Source: Methylobacterium sp. J-077 (GTDB lineage: Bacteria; Pseudomonadota; Alphaproteobacteria; Rhizobiales; Beijerinckiaceae). From it: a stretch of DNA of 64,000 nucleotides. Position numbers and translations under genes: made by a program. Under the pieces are notes generated by a model, which saw only the letters and a program-made list of their open reading frames with translations, was not told the DNA's origin and made no database searches. Within the stretch, counting starts at the first letter, position 1. Every line of letters starts with the position of its first letter. The stretch spans positions 1 to 64,000 of the forward strand of contig NZ_JAKSYJ010000078.1 of the NCBI RefSeq assembly GCF_022829365.1. The letters are read 5' to 3'. Positions 29,407-38,445 of the stretch are shown piece after piece.

Positions 29407-30207
29407 ATGTTGCGTCGCCTGGTGCTTGCCGCCCTAATCGTGCTGCCTGCTGCCTGCTGCCTGCTGCCTGCTGCCGGCCACGCGGAGGCCTTGAAGCGTG
29501 TCCGCATCGGCGCGACGCCGGGGCCGCACGGGCAGATCCTGGAGGCGGCCAAGCCCGTCGCCGCCCGCAACGGCCTCGACCTGCAGATCATCGAATTCTC
29601 GGATTATGTCGTGCCGAACGAGGCGCTCTCGGCCGGCGAGATCGAGGCGAATTCGTTCCAGAACCAGCCCTTCCTCGACAACCAGAAGGCCGATCGCGGC
29701 TACAGGATCATCGGCGTCGCCACGACGGTGAACTTCCCGCTCGGGATCTACTCGAAGCGCCACAAGAGCTTCGACGCCGTGCCGAGCGGCGGCACGGTGG
29801 CGATCCAGAACGATCCGACCAATGGCGGCCGTTCGCTCCTGCTCCTGCAGGACAAGGGCGTGATCAAGCTGAAGCCCGGCACCGGATTCAAACCGACCGT
29901 CGCCGACATCGTCGAGAACCCGCGGAAACTCCGGTTCATCGAGGTCGACGCGGCGCAGACGCCCCGATCCCTCGACGATGTCGACGCCGCGGCCGTGAAC
30001 ACCAACTTCGCCACGCCGGCCGGCCTGAAACCGTCGGATGCGATCCTCAAGGAGGAACCGAAGGGACCCTACGTGAACCTCCTGGCGGTCCGCGAGGCCG
30101 ACCGTGACCAGCCCTGGGTGAAGGCCCTCGTGGCGAGCTATCGCAGCCCGGAGGTCAAGGCGTTCATCGAGAGGACGTTCGGGAGCACCGTGCTGCCGAG
30201 CTGGTAG
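29407..30207 (+). CDS. metQ: Methionine ABC transporter substrate-binding protein
   Basis: A 266-residue MetQ/NlpA-family binding protein. The leader MLRRLVLAALIVLPAACCLL ends near HAEA; its two cysteines do not form a good lipobox. The mature part begins VRIGATPGPHGQILEAAKPV and includes IIEFSDYVVPNEALSAGEIE, ANSFQNQPFLDNQKADRGY and VAIQNDPTNGGRSLLLLQDK, a near-perfect MetQ pattern. The ATG at 29407 is preferred for its GAGA ribosome site and leader; an ATG at 29374 is in frame. A 7-bp tandem repeat (29441-29475) encodes part of the leader. Confidence 0.93.
   Translation: MLRRLVLAALIVLPAACCLLPAAGHAEALKRVRIGATPGPHGQILEAAKPVAARNGLDLQIIEFSDYVVPNEALSAGEIEANSFQNQPFLDNQKADRGYRIIGVATTVNFPLGIYSKRHKSFDAVPSGGTVAIQNDPTNGGRSLLLLQDKGVIKLKPGTGFKPTVADIVENPRKLRFIEVDAAQTPRSLDDVDAAAVNTNFATPAGLKPSDAILKEEPKGPYVNLLAVREADRDQPWVKALVASYRSPEVKAFIERTFGSTVLPSW
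29441..29475. repeat. Five perfect tandem copies of a 7-bp unit inside metQ
   Basis: TGCTGCC is repeated exactly five times (35 bases) within the signal-peptide codons of metQ. Because 7 is not a multiple of 3, gain or loss of one copy would shift the frame and abolish MetQ. This is the format of a contingency (phase-variable) repeat, although variation itself cannot be seen in one sequence. Confidence 0.85.
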
Positions 30208-30559
30208 CGGGCGCGACTGCATCAGCTCGAAGAAGTCCCGACGACGCGTCCCGCTACCGGCCATCAGGCGGCTTCGCCGAGTCGTTTTCGGACCGCGGTT
30301 TCGCGGCCTTCTCGAAAAGGCCGACCCGTTTCGACCGCGCGGTTTACAGGCGAGAACGTTGTTTTCCTCGCATGCCCGTCGCCCGAAACACTTGTTCACA
30401 CAGGTGTTCGTAAAGAGATCACGGTTCCAAATCGATCGACAACGGTCGTTTTTTCTGTGTGACGGCTTGAGATTGTGGTCTGACTTGCCGAATCCTTAGA
30501 TCTCGCGCCGAACGTCCTCCGGCACCGGTCGCGACGATCAGGATAGGAAGCTTCAGGCG
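30208..30559. other. Intergenic region after metQ, before the DszC/SfnB-like gene
   Basis: About 350 bases. It holds a hairpin at 30304-30323 (given separately), then a less GC-rich part from about 30360 with an imperfect palindrome, CGAAACACTTG...CAGGTGTTCG, around 30383-30410. That could be a regulator site for the gene at 30560. No gene is seen. Confidence 0.4.
30304..30323. terminator. Hairpin downstream of metNIQ
   Basis: CGGCCTT (30304-30310) pairs with AAGGCCG (30317-30323) around a 6-base loop, about 97 bases after the metQ stop. There is no following T tract, so termination is only suggested. Confidence 0.4.
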
Positions 30560-31801
30560 ATGTCGCAGAGGGATGCGGGTTGGGGCGCTGGCCCGAGCGA
30601 GCGCTATGAAGAACTGGCCGACCGGTTCCGGCCCGTCTTCGCCGAGATCCGCGCCACGGCGGTCGAGCGCGATCGCACGCGTGGCCTGCCCCATGCCGAG
30701 ATCGGCTGGCTGAAGGAGGCCGGCTTCACCACCTTGCGGTTGCCGGTCGAGGCCGGGGGCCATGGCGCCAGCCTGCCCGAGCTGTTCAATCTGCTGATCG
30801 AGCTGTCGCAGGCCGATTCCAACGTCACCAACGCCTTGCGGGCCCATTTCGGGTTCACCGAAGACGTGCTCGGCTCGACGGCGCCGGACTGGCGCGCGCG
30901 CTGGATCGCCAGGATCGCCGCCGGCGAGACGGTGGGCAGCGGCGTCTCCGAGACCGGCGCCGCGAAGGTCGGCCAGTTCGACACGGTGGTGCGCCGCCGG
31001 GGCGCCGACCTGGTCGTGTCGGGCAAAAAGTTCTACACCACGGGGTCGCTGTTCGCGGACTACATCCACCTCTCCGCCGATGACGAGGACGGCGCCGCCA
31101 TCGTGGCGGCCGTGCCGACCAGAGCGCCGGGCGTCGAGATCGTCGACGATTGGGACGGGTTCGGACAGGCGCTCACCGCGAGCGGCACGATCCGGCTCGA
31201 CGACGTCGTCCTGGCGCCCGAGCTGATCAAGCCGGACCCGGACAGATTCCCCTACGCGATGGCGTTCTTCCAGCTCGTCCATCTGGCGACGCTCGCCGGG
31301 ATCGGCCGGGCCGCGGCCGAGGATGTCGGGCGCCTGGTCGCCGAGCGGACCCGCATCTACAGCCACGGCAATGCCGGGCGGACCGCCGACGATCCCCAGA
31401 TCCTGGCCGTCGTCGGGCGCGTGCGCGGCAACGCCTACGCGGCCGGTGCCGTAGCACTGAAGGCGGCCGAGTCGCTGCAGCGGGCCTCCGAGCTGCATCG
31501 CGACGCGGTCTGCCAGGGGGTTGAAGCTACCGGTGAGGCGGAGCGCGCCACGGCCCTCGCCGATGTCGAGGTCAACCAAGCGGTCACCGTCGTGACGAAC
31601 TTGGTTCTGGAGGCGACCACCATCCTGTTCGATGCGCTGGGCGCCTCTGCGGTGAAGCACGGGCTCGGTCTCGACCGCTACTGGCGCAACGCCCGCACCA
31701 TCGCCTCACACAATCCTCGGATCTACCGGGACCGGATCGTCGGCGCCTTCGCGGTGAACGGCACGGAGCCGCCCCGGCAGTATCGCGTCGGCTCGGCCTG
31801 A
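30560..31801 (+). CDS. Acyl-CoA-dehydrogenase-fold flavoprotein, DszC/SfnB-like
   Basis: A 413-residue protein of the acyl-CoA dehydrogenase superfamily. It shows EIGWLKEAGFTTLRLPVEAG, the flavin-binding region GSGVSETGAAKVGQFDTVVR, GKKFYTTGSLFADYIHLSA and a C-terminal GLDRYWRNARTIASHNPRIY. This last block is typical of the DszC/SfnB group, which are FMN-dependent oxygenases or sulfur-starvation proteins rather than true acyl-CoA dehydrogenases. Position between metNIQ and a sulfonate-type importer supports a role in organosulfur oxidation. An AGGAAG lies about 9 bases before the ATG. Confidence 0.85.
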   Translation: MSQRDAGWGAGPSERYEELADRFRPVFAEIRATAVERDRTRGLPHAEIGWLKEAGFTTLRLPVEAGGHGASLPELFNLLIELSQADSNVTNALRAHFGFTEDVLGSTAPDWRARWIARIAAGETVGSGVSETGAAKVGQFDTVVRRRGADLVVSGKKFYTTGSLFADYIHLSADDEDGAAIVAAVPTRAPGVEIVDDWDGFGQALTASGTIRLDDVVLAPELIKPDPDRFPYAMAFFQLVHLATLAGIGRAAAEDVGRLVAERTRIYSHGNAGRTADDPQILAVVGRVRGNAYAAGAVALKAAESLQRASELHRDAVCQGVEATGEAERATALADVEVNQAVTVVTNLVLEATTILFDALGASAVKHGLGLDRYWRNARTIASHNPRIYRDRIVGAFAVNGTEPPRQYRVGSA

Positions 31802-32099
31802 CGCCATCGGCCGCCGTGGATCGATTCCGGGATCGCGTCTCCGCATCGGCACCCGCCCGGACGGCGCTGGAAATCGTCTGCGTTTCCTGGGCCAGCAAGC
31901 GAAGATCTTTGCGAGTCTGCGGAAAGATCAGAAAACGCTTCCATTGAATCGGCGTCGAGTTGATTGAATATTGGATCCGCTGATCCCTCGACGGATCACT
32001 CACCCAAATCGAGGATGCACGGAATGCTCGGCCGCGCGGTCGGGCCGCGTCGTGCGTCGACTTACCTCGCCGCGCGGTCGCGCGGCCCGGAGACGTGCG

Positions 32100-33200
32100 A
32101 TGATCGACGACCCGTCACATCCGGGGACCAAAGACTCGGGCTGGATGCCCTCGCGCCGCCTGCTGCTGCGGGCGGGCGCCGCCGCGATGGCCGCGCCCTT
32201 CGGCCTCGGTATGGGCGCGGGCCAGGCCTGGGCGCCCGGGCCAGGCCCGCGGTTCGATCCCGGTCCGCTCTGCCGGCCGGCATCGGCCGAGGCCCCCTCG
32301 GGGCCGCTCCGGCCAGTGAAGCTGGCCTGGAACGCCACGGCGATCTGCACCGCCGCCGCGCCGCTCGCCAAGGAGCAGGGCATCTTCGCCAAGCACGGCC
32401 TCGACGTGGAATTCGTCAATTTCGGCGGTGCCACCGAGGCGCTGCTGGAAGCTATCGCCACCGGCAAGGCCGATGCCGGGATCGGCATGGCCCTGCGCTG
32501 GCTCAAGCCTCTGGAACAGGGCTTCGACGTCAGGATCACCGCCGGCCTGCATGGCGGCTGCCTGAGGCTCCTCGCGAACAAGACGAGCGGTATCACCGAC
32601 ATCGCATCGCTCGAGGGCAAGACCATCGCGATCAGCGATCAGGCGAGCCCGGCCAAGAATTTCTTCAGCCTGCAATTGGCGAAAGCCGGGATCGACCCGG
32701 ACAGCGGCGTCGCGTGGCGGCAATACCCGGCCGATCTGCTGAACCTCGCGGTGCAGAAGGGCGAGGCCCAGGCGCTGGCCGACGGCGACCCGCGGACCTG
32801 GATCTGGCTAAAGGACCCGCGCTTCACGGAAGTCGCGACCAACCTGTCGGGAGAATACGCCGACCGCACCTGCTGCGTGGTGGCGGTCCGCGGCAGCCTG
32901 CTCCGGAACGACCGGGCGGTCGCCACTGCCCTCACCCGGGCGATCCTGGAGGGCGGGCACGCCGTCCACGCGAACCCCGAGGCGGCCGCCAAGGCGTTCT
33001 CCGGCTACGGCGGCAAGGGCTCCATCCAGGATCTCGCCGCGATGCTGCGCGGGCAGCAGCACGGCGACAGTCCTGTCGGCGGCAGGCTCAAGCAACAGCT
33101 CGCCCTCTACGGCGACGAATTGAAGCTCGTCAATGTCCTGAAGCGCTCGACCGATACGGCGAAGTTCGCCGAGCGGATCTACGCCGACGTGCTGAGCTGA
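32100..33200 (+). CDS. ABC transporter substrate-binding protein, nitrate/sulfonate/taurine (NMT1-like) type
   Basis: A 366-residue binding protein with a twin-arginine-like leader (MPSRRLLLRAGAAAMAAP). The mature part has KLAWNATAICTAAAPLAKEQ, GIFAKHGLDVEFVNFGGATE, EAIATGKADAGIGMALRWLK and LEGKTIAISDQASPAKNFFS, the NitT/TauT-family pattern. The ATG at 32100 has GGAGA 7 bases upstream; the frame is open to 31971. It is the first gene of the transporter cluster that continues with a permease and an ATPase. A long Pro/Gly-rich spacer separates the leader from the mature domain. Confidence 0.87.
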   Translation: MIDDPSHPGTKDSGWMPSRRLLLRAGAAAMAAPFGLGMGAGQAWAPGPGPRFDPGPLCRPASAEAPSGPLRPVKLAWNATAICTAAAPLAKEQGIFAKHGLDVEFVNFGGATEALLEAIATGKADAGIGMALRWLKPLEQGFDVRITAGLHGGCLRLLANKTSGITDIASLEGKTIAISDQASPAKNFFSLQLAKAGIDPDSGVAWRQYPADLLNLAVQKGEAQALADGDPRTWIWLKDPRFTEVATNLSGEYADRTCCVVAVRGSLLRNDRAVATALTRAILEGGHAVHANPEAAAKAFSGYGGKGSIQDLAAMLRGQQHGDSPVGGRLKQQLALYGDELKLVNVLKRSTDTAKFAERIYADVLS

Positions 33201-33208
33201 GGAGTCTC

Positions 33209-34216
33209 ATGTCCGGAAGCATCACCGCGGGCACGGCCCCGCGCAATGTCGCCGCCGTGCCCGCGCGCCTGACCTCCCCGCCCTGGCGTGTGCTCGCGGC
33301 CGGTATCGTCTGGCTGGTGCTCGCCGGCGTGACCTTGGAACTGCCCGAGGCGGGCGATTTCCCCCGAACGGCGGTCTTCGCGCAGGGCGCGGCGGCGATC
33401 GGTCTGGCGCTGTTGCCGCTCGGTCTGCTCGCCTGCCGACTCGGGACCTTCGGGGCGCGGCTCGGGCACCGGAGCCCCTGGCTAACGGCGCTGGCCGTCG
33501 CGCTGCTGGCCTGGGAGCTGGTCACGGCGAAGCTCGATCTGCTGCCGATGCCGTTCTTCCCGCCGCCCCAGGCGATCCTGGAGGTCTTCGTCGATGATTG
33601 GCAAAAGCTTGGCGGCAGCACGCTGAACTCGCTGATCCTGCTGGCCGGCGGCTACGCCTTCGGCGCGGGGATCGGCTTCGTGCTCGGCGTCGCCATCGGG
33701 ACGTCCAAGGCGGTGGGCTACTGGGCGCATCCGGTGCTGCGTTTTGTCGGGCCGCTCCCGGCGACCGCCTGGCTGCCCCTCGCCTTCTTCGTGTTCCCGT
33801 CCTCGTGGTCGGCGAGCACGTTCCTGGTGGCGCTCGCCACCGGCTTTCCCGTGACGGTGCTGACCTAGTCCGGGGTTGCGGGGGTCAACAAGGCCTATTT
33901 CGACGTGGCGCGGACGCTCGGCGCCTCTCGCGGCTTCCTGATCCTGCGGGTGGCGATTCCGGCGGCGCTGCCGCACGTCTTCGTCGGGCTGTTCATGGGG
34001 CTCGGCGGCTCCTTCGCGGTGCTGGTCGTGGCCGAGATGCTCGGCGTGAAGTCCGGCCTCGGCTGGTACCTGCAATGGGCCCAGGGCTGGGCGGCTTACG
34101 CCAACATGTACGCGGCGCTGATCGTGATGGCGCTGATGTGCTCGTCGCTGATCACGCTGCTGTTCCGCCTGCGCGACCGCCTGCTCGCCTGGCAGAAGGG
34201 GCTGGTGCAATGGTAG
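33209..34216 (+). pseudogene. SsuC/TauC-type ABC permease interrupted by an amber codon
   Basis: The frame from 33209 (MSGSITAGTAP, GGAG 4 bases upstream) encodes a membrane permease that reaches TFLVALATGFPVTVLT and then a TAG at 33866-33868. The same frame continues with SGVAGVNKAYFDVARTLGAS, VAIPAALPHVFVGLFMGLGG and SLITLLFRLRDRLLAWQKG to 34216, so 336 codons in all with the stop at codon 220. The family usually has Trp at about this place, and TGG to TAG is one base. The split falls just before the EAA loop, so a truncated product could not couple to the ATPase. Otherwise fully intact, hence a recent mutation, a suppressed codon or a sequencing error. Confidence 0.8.
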
Positions 34217-35007
34217 CCGCCACGCAGGAACAACGGACGGTCGTGGCAAAGGCCCTCGGTGCGAGTTTGCGCGTCGAGGCGGTCAGCCACGCCTTCGACA
34301 TCCGCGGCGCCCCCCTGCCGGTGCTCGACCGGGTCAGCCTCGCCGTCGAGCCGGGCGGGTTCGTCGCTTTGCTCGGCCCCTCCGGCTGCGGCAAGTCCAG
34401 CCTGCTGCGGCTGGTCGCCGGCCTGGAGCCGCCGGACCAGGGGGTGATCACGGTCGACGGCCAACTGGTGGAGGGGCCGGACCCGTCCCGGCTGCTCGTT
34501 TTCCAGGACCCGACCCTGTACCCGTGGCGCACCGTGCGCGGGAACGTGGCCCTGGGGCTCGAAGCCCAGGGCGTCGGCCGTGCCGCTCGGGCGGTGCGCA
34601 TCGATCGTGCGCTGGGGCTCGTCGGTCTCTCCGGCTTCGCCGATGCCTATCCGCACCAGCTCTCCGGCGGCATGGCGCAGCGGGCGGCTCTCGCCCGGGC
34701 GCTGGTCAACGAGCCGCGCCTGCTGCTCCTCGACGAACCCCTGGGCAAGCTCGATGCGCTGACCCGGCTGGCGATGCAGGCCGAGATCCTGCGGCTCTGG
34801 CAGGAGAAGCGCTTCACGGCGGTGCTCGTCACCCACGATGTCGAGGAGGCTCTGATCCTGGCCGAGCGGGTGATCGTGCTGGGCGACCGCCCGGCCGCGA
34901 TCCGGGCGGAGCTTCCGGTCGATGCGCCCTATCCGCGGCACCGGGACGATCCCGACCTCGTCCGGATGCGCCGGACGATCCTGGAAATCCTCGGCCAGAC
35001 CGCTTGA
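34210..35007 (+). CDS. ABC transporter ATP-binding protein, SsuB/TauB type
   Basis: A 265-residue ATPase: Walker A GPSGCGKSS, Q-loop LLVFQDPTLYPWRTVRGNVA, signature LSGGMAQRAALARALVNEP, Walker B LLLLDEPLGKLDALTR, switch LVTHDVEEA. These are the nitrate/sulfonate/taurine subgroup signatures. The ATG at 34210 overlaps the end of the permease frame by 7 bases, showing that the three genes 32100-35007 were one operon. With the permease broken, the complex may be non-functional unless another permease is used. Confidence 0.92.
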   Translation: MVAATQEQRTVVAKALGASLRVEAVSHAFDIRGAPLPVLDRVSLAVEPGGFVALLGPSGCGKSSLLRLVAGLEPPDQGVITVDGQLVEGPDPSRLLVFQDPTLYPWRTVRGNVALGLEAQGVGRAARAVRIDRALGLVGLSGFADAYPHQLSGGMAQRAALARALVNEPRLLLLDEPLGKLDALTRLAMQAEILRLWQEKRFTAVLVTHDVEEALILAERVIVLGDRPAAIRAELPVDAPYPRHRDDPDLVRMRRTILEILGQTA

Positions 35008-35137
35008 TTGCGTAGATCCAGGCGGTGGCCACATGCCTCACGCGGATCGGCCGATTGCGGCAGGCAGGCGGTTCGCCTCCGGGATTCGCGGGCATCGGTG
35101 CTAGGTTGCCCGCGATGCCCGCGCCCTGGATGACACG

Positions 35138-36094
35138 ATGCCCGCCTCCCGCCGAAGCCTGATCGCCGGTCTCGCCGCCGCTGCGCTCCTCGCACCGGAT
35201 CGCGCAGCCCGTTCGGCCGCGACCCTCCGCATCGGCTATCAGCGCTCCTCGACGCTGATCGCGCTGCTGCGCCAGAACGGCAATCTGGAGCGGGCGCTGG
35301 CGCCGCTCGGCACCGGGCTGTCGTGGCACGAATTCACCAGCGGGCTTCCGATCATGGAGGCGCTCAATGCCGGGCAGATCGACGTCTCGGCCGACGTGGC
35401 CGACACCGTCCCGATCTTCGCGCAGGCCGCTGGCGCCCGGATCAGCTACATCGCCCTGGAAGCGCCCTCCCCGGACGCACAGGCGATCCTCGTGCCCGGC
35501 ACGTCCTCCGCCAAGACCGTCGCGGACCTTCGCGGCCGGCGGGTCGCCGTCACCAAGGGCGCCGGGAGCCACTATCTGCTGCTGGCAGCCCTCGCGGAGG
35601 CCGGCCTGACCTTCAAGGATATCGTTCCGGCCTACCTGACGCCGGCCGACGGCCGGGCCGCGCTCACCAGCGGCGGCGTCGAGGCCTGGGTCGCCTGGGA
35701 TCCGTTCCTCTCCGCCGCCCAGCAGCAATCGGGCGCGCGGGTCCTGCGGGACGGTGCCGGGCTCTCGCTGTACAAGCGCTACTATCTCGCCGCCGATCCG
35801 TATGTGGCCGCCAACGGCCCGGTGCTCGCCGCCCTGTTCGGCCAGCTGGCCGAGACCGGCGCCTGGGTGAAGGCGCAGCCGGCCGATGCGGCTGCCCTTC
35901 TCGCGCCCTTCTGGAAAATCGAGCCCGAGGTGATCCTGCGGGCGAATGCGCGCCGCAGCTACCGGGTGGAACCAGTGACGCGGGCCGCCCTGTCCGAGCA
36001 GCAAACGATCGCCGATGCCTTCCGGGCGGAAGGGCTCCTGCCCCGCCCCGTGGACGCATCCGCCCTCGGCATCTGGGAGCCGCCGGCGCGTTGA
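35138..36094 (+). CDS. Aliphatic-sulfonate-type ABC transporter substrate-binding protein (paralogue)
   Basis: A 318-residue SsuA-like protein, clearly paralogous to the one at 26159: shared blocks include LRIGYQRSSTLIALLRQNG, AGQIDVSADVADTVPIFAQA, VADLRGRRVAVTKGAGSHYL, VEAWVAWDPFL and ALSEQQTIADAF. The leader MPASRRSLIAGLAAAALLAP is a signal peptide, possibly Tat. It lies 130 bases after the ATPase and reads the same way, so it is probably a second binding protein for that transporter. Confidence 0.9.
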   Translation: MPASRRSLIAGLAAAALLAPDRAARSAATLRIGYQRSSTLIALLRQNGNLERALAPLGTGLSWHEFTSGLPIMEALNAGQIDVSADVADTVPIFAQAAGARISYIALEAPSPDAQAILVPGTSSAKTVADLRGRRVAVTKGAGSHYLLLAALAEAGLTFKDIVPAYLTPADGRAALTSGGVEAWVAWDPFLSAAQQQSGARVLRDGAGLSLYKRYYLAADPYVAANGPVLAALFGQLAETGAWVKAQPADAAALLAPFWKIEPEVILRANARRSYRVEPVTRAALSEQQTIADAFRAEGLLPRPVDASALGIWEPPAR

Positions 36095-36110
36095 GTCGCC
36101 GACCCAGATT

Positions 36111-37520
36111 CTACGCGCGCCCCACGCCCAAGACCCTCCGGCTTTCCTCGGCCAGCACCGCGTGGCGCGCCGATTCGGGCCCCTCGTTCGGCGTCTCTTG
36201 AGCGGCCTTCGCGATGAGCGCCTTGAAGCGTTTCTTGTCCCACGAATGGGCGCGCAGGCTCGTCAGCACGGCCTGGAGCACGACCCGAACCGCGAGCGAC
36301 CGCTGCCGCTCCCGCGCGAGTTCGGCAGCCAGCAGCGGATCGCGGAACTGGGCCGCGCCGATCGGCACGACGAGAACCGCGTTCTCGGCCATTGCCGGAT
36401 CGTCGTTGCCGGTCGCCGCCGAACCGTCGGCCGTCTTCCTCCGGTTGAGGATTTTCGTTGCCTCGTCCAGCAGGATGTGGTGCTGGATCGGGGCTAGCGC
36501 ATTCGCCGGAACCTCCCGGCCCGCCGACGCGATCAGCTGCCGAAAGCGGCCGCGGTTCAGGCCCAGCCTGCCGATGCTGGCCTGCACGGCCGAAAGAACC
36601 CGTCGCAGGGCCTGCGCGCGATACTCGGCTTTCAGAAGCCGGTCACGCAGCAGGGCCGCCGTCTCACTCAGCGGTCCGTCCGGCAACTGGCGCGCCTGAT
36701 CGGCAAGCTCTGCGATGACGCTCTGCATCAGCGCGGTGCGTTCACGCCGGGCCTCTTCGGCGGACAGGCGCGGCGCGCCCTTGCGGAGCCAGACGAAGAA
36801 TTCCGTCGCGTGCCGCTCCTGCAGGTCCTCGACCTGCAGGTCGAGATAGCCGAGCAGCGACACTTCCAGGATCATTAGGCTAAAGCTCGACGGCACGAAC
36901 ACCCAGGCATGCGCGTCGGTATAATCCGGACGCTGCGCGGCGGCGTGCCAGTGCGGCGCGTCGGTCAGCGGATTGGCCGGCTCGGCCGACTGGACGTCGC
37001 TGGCGGCCCAAGCCCCGATCCCTCCCGGCTTCAATGCCATGTTGAGGGCGTAGTCGATATGCGTCCGCAGCGTATGCCGGTCGCGTCGCTCCAGGAAGGC
37101 CGTGATCGCGTCGGCGGTGGCGGAGAGCGGCCGGTAGCAGTCGAAGCACTTGCGCTTGTCCGGGACGGCCAGGATCACGACGCCGTCCGGCTTCAGCAAC
37201 GTCTCCGCGGCGTGCAGGAAGGTGACGATGTCGGTCGTGTGCTCGATGACGTGGCTGGCGATGAACGCGTCGAACGTCCCATGCTGATCGCTCGGGACCG
37301 CGTCGGCCAGGGAACCGCCGGTCCAGACGATGTCGACCGCCTCGATCCGGTCTATCGCCTGGTCATGGTATTTCTCGAGCAACGCCTCACGCGAAGCGTG
37401 ATCGACCACGATCGTGTTCCAACCGTCGCATTTCGGGGCAAGGGGATTGAAGCTGGGGCCGATCTCGATGATCCGCGCGTCTTTGCTCAAGGATCGCAGA
37501 AGTTGCGGCGCTCGCTCCAT
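36111..37520 (-). CDS. Class I SAM-dependent methyltransferase with long C-terminal region
   Basis: A 469-residue protein. Residues about 15-150 form a methyltransferase domain: ARIIEIGPSFNPLAPKCDGW (motif I), then FDAFIASHVIEHTTDIVTFL and LLKPDGVVILAVPDKRKCFD. The remaining 300 residues are helical and charged without a recognised domain. It is divergent from a glycosyltransferase gene 82 bases away, which suggests a shared role in a surface glycan. The acceptor is unknown. No operon partner lies downstream on its strand. Confidence 0.75.
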   Translation of the reverse strand: MERAPQLLRSLSKDARIIEIGPSFNPLAPKCDGWNTIVVDHASREALLEKYHDQAIDRIEAVDIVWTGGSLADAVPSDQHGTFDAFIASHVIEHTTDIVTFLHAAETLLKPDGVVILAVPDKRKCFDCYRPLSATADAITAFLERRDRHTLRTHIDYALNMALKPGGIGAWAASDVQSAEPANPLTDAPHWHAAAQRPDYTDAHAWVFVPSSFSLMILEVSLLGYLDLQVEDLQERHATEFFVWLRKGAPRLSAEEARRERTALMQSVIAELADQARQLPDGPLSETAALLRDRLLKAEYRAQALRRVLSAVQASIGRLGLNRGRFRQLIASAGREVPANALAPIQHHILLDEATKILNRRKTADGSAATGNDDPAMAENAVLVVPIGAAQFRDPLLAAELARERQRSLAVRVVLQAVLTSLRAHSWDKKRFKALIAKAAQETPNEGPESARHAVLAEESRRVLGVGRA

Positions 37521-37602
37521 ATCCAGCTTAGCTCCTGATTAGCGTCCCGCGGCGTACGATGGCGGCGGCTTATCGAAATGCCGTCTCGAAGGAAAATGTC
37601 CG

Positions 37603-38445
37603 GTGGAGAAAAGGCCGCTCGCCGTGGTGACCATGGCGTTTAATGAAACGATGATGTTGCCTCTATGGTTAAGGCACTACGAACGGCAGGTCGGGGCCGA
37701 GAACTGCTACGTCCTCGACCATGGTTCCGACGATGGTTCGACCCGCGGGATCAACGCAAACCTGATCCGGCTTCCGAGAACGCCGCTGGACGAATGGGAG
37801 CGCGTCAACACGATCCGAGACTTCTGTACTGCGTTGTTTTTCGGTTTCAAGTGCGTGCTGTTCACAGATGCCGATGAACTGGTCGTCGTCGATCCCGATG
37901 TGGCACCGTCTTTGTCCCAATACATTGCGGCTCGTGAAGTGCCGGCGGTCCTCGACCTGTTCGGCGCCGATGTCCGCCATGTCGAGGGCGAGGCGCCGAT
38001 CGATCTTCAACGCCCTGTATCGCTTCAGAGGAGATATGTCCGCCCCATATCATCCTTGTGCAAGGCGACGCTTATCTCCAAGCGTACGGACTGGCATATC
38101 GGTTTTCACTGTGTGGTCCACGAGCATCGACCGAAATTCGGTGACCTATTCCTGTTCCATCTGGCCCATTGCGACAACGATATCTTGTTCGAGCGTCAGA
38201 AGAAGCGCAATGCCGCTGCACCGGTCGGCATCCCGGACTCGCATCACGCCATCCCGCCTATGATTTTTCTGGACCACATCAAGTCGGACGTCGCCGGATT
38301 GGCGCGCAGGCGCGTCCAGTTGCGACGCGGCGAAGATCTCTTTGAAACGACGAAGAGGATATTCGCTGACGCAATCGAGCGCAAGAGTTGGGCAGAGGTG
38401 CCGGATCTGTGGCAGTTGCCGGACCGCTTCGTCGGCTTGTTCTGA
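37603..38445 (+). CDS. Glycosyltransferase family 2-like protein
   Basis: A 280-residue protein with VVTMAFNETMMLPLWLRHYE at the N-terminus and the metal-binding FTDADELVVVDPD (a DxD motif), which fits the Glyco_tranf_2_4 type of glycosyltransferases. Later come WHIGFHCVVHEHRPKFGDL and FLFHLAHCDNDILFERQKK, rich in His. No signal peptide. It starts with GTG at 37603, with AAGGA 9 bases upstream. Codons are less GC-rich than in the neighbours. It is divergent from the methyltransferase gene. Confidence 0.78.
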   Translation: MEKRPLAVVTMAFNETMMLPLWLRHYERQVGAENCYVLDHGSDDGSTRGINANLIRLPRTPLDEWERVNTIRDFCTALFFGFKCVLFTDADELVVVDPDVAPSLSQYIAAREVPAVLDLFGADVRHVEGEAPIDLQRPVSLQRRYVRPISSLCKATLISKRTDWHIGFHCVVHEHRPKFGDLFLFHLAHCDNDILFERQKKRNAAAPVGIPDSHHAIPPMIFLDHIKSDVAGLARRRVQLRRGEDLFETTKRIFADAIERKSWAEVPDLWQLPDRFVGLF

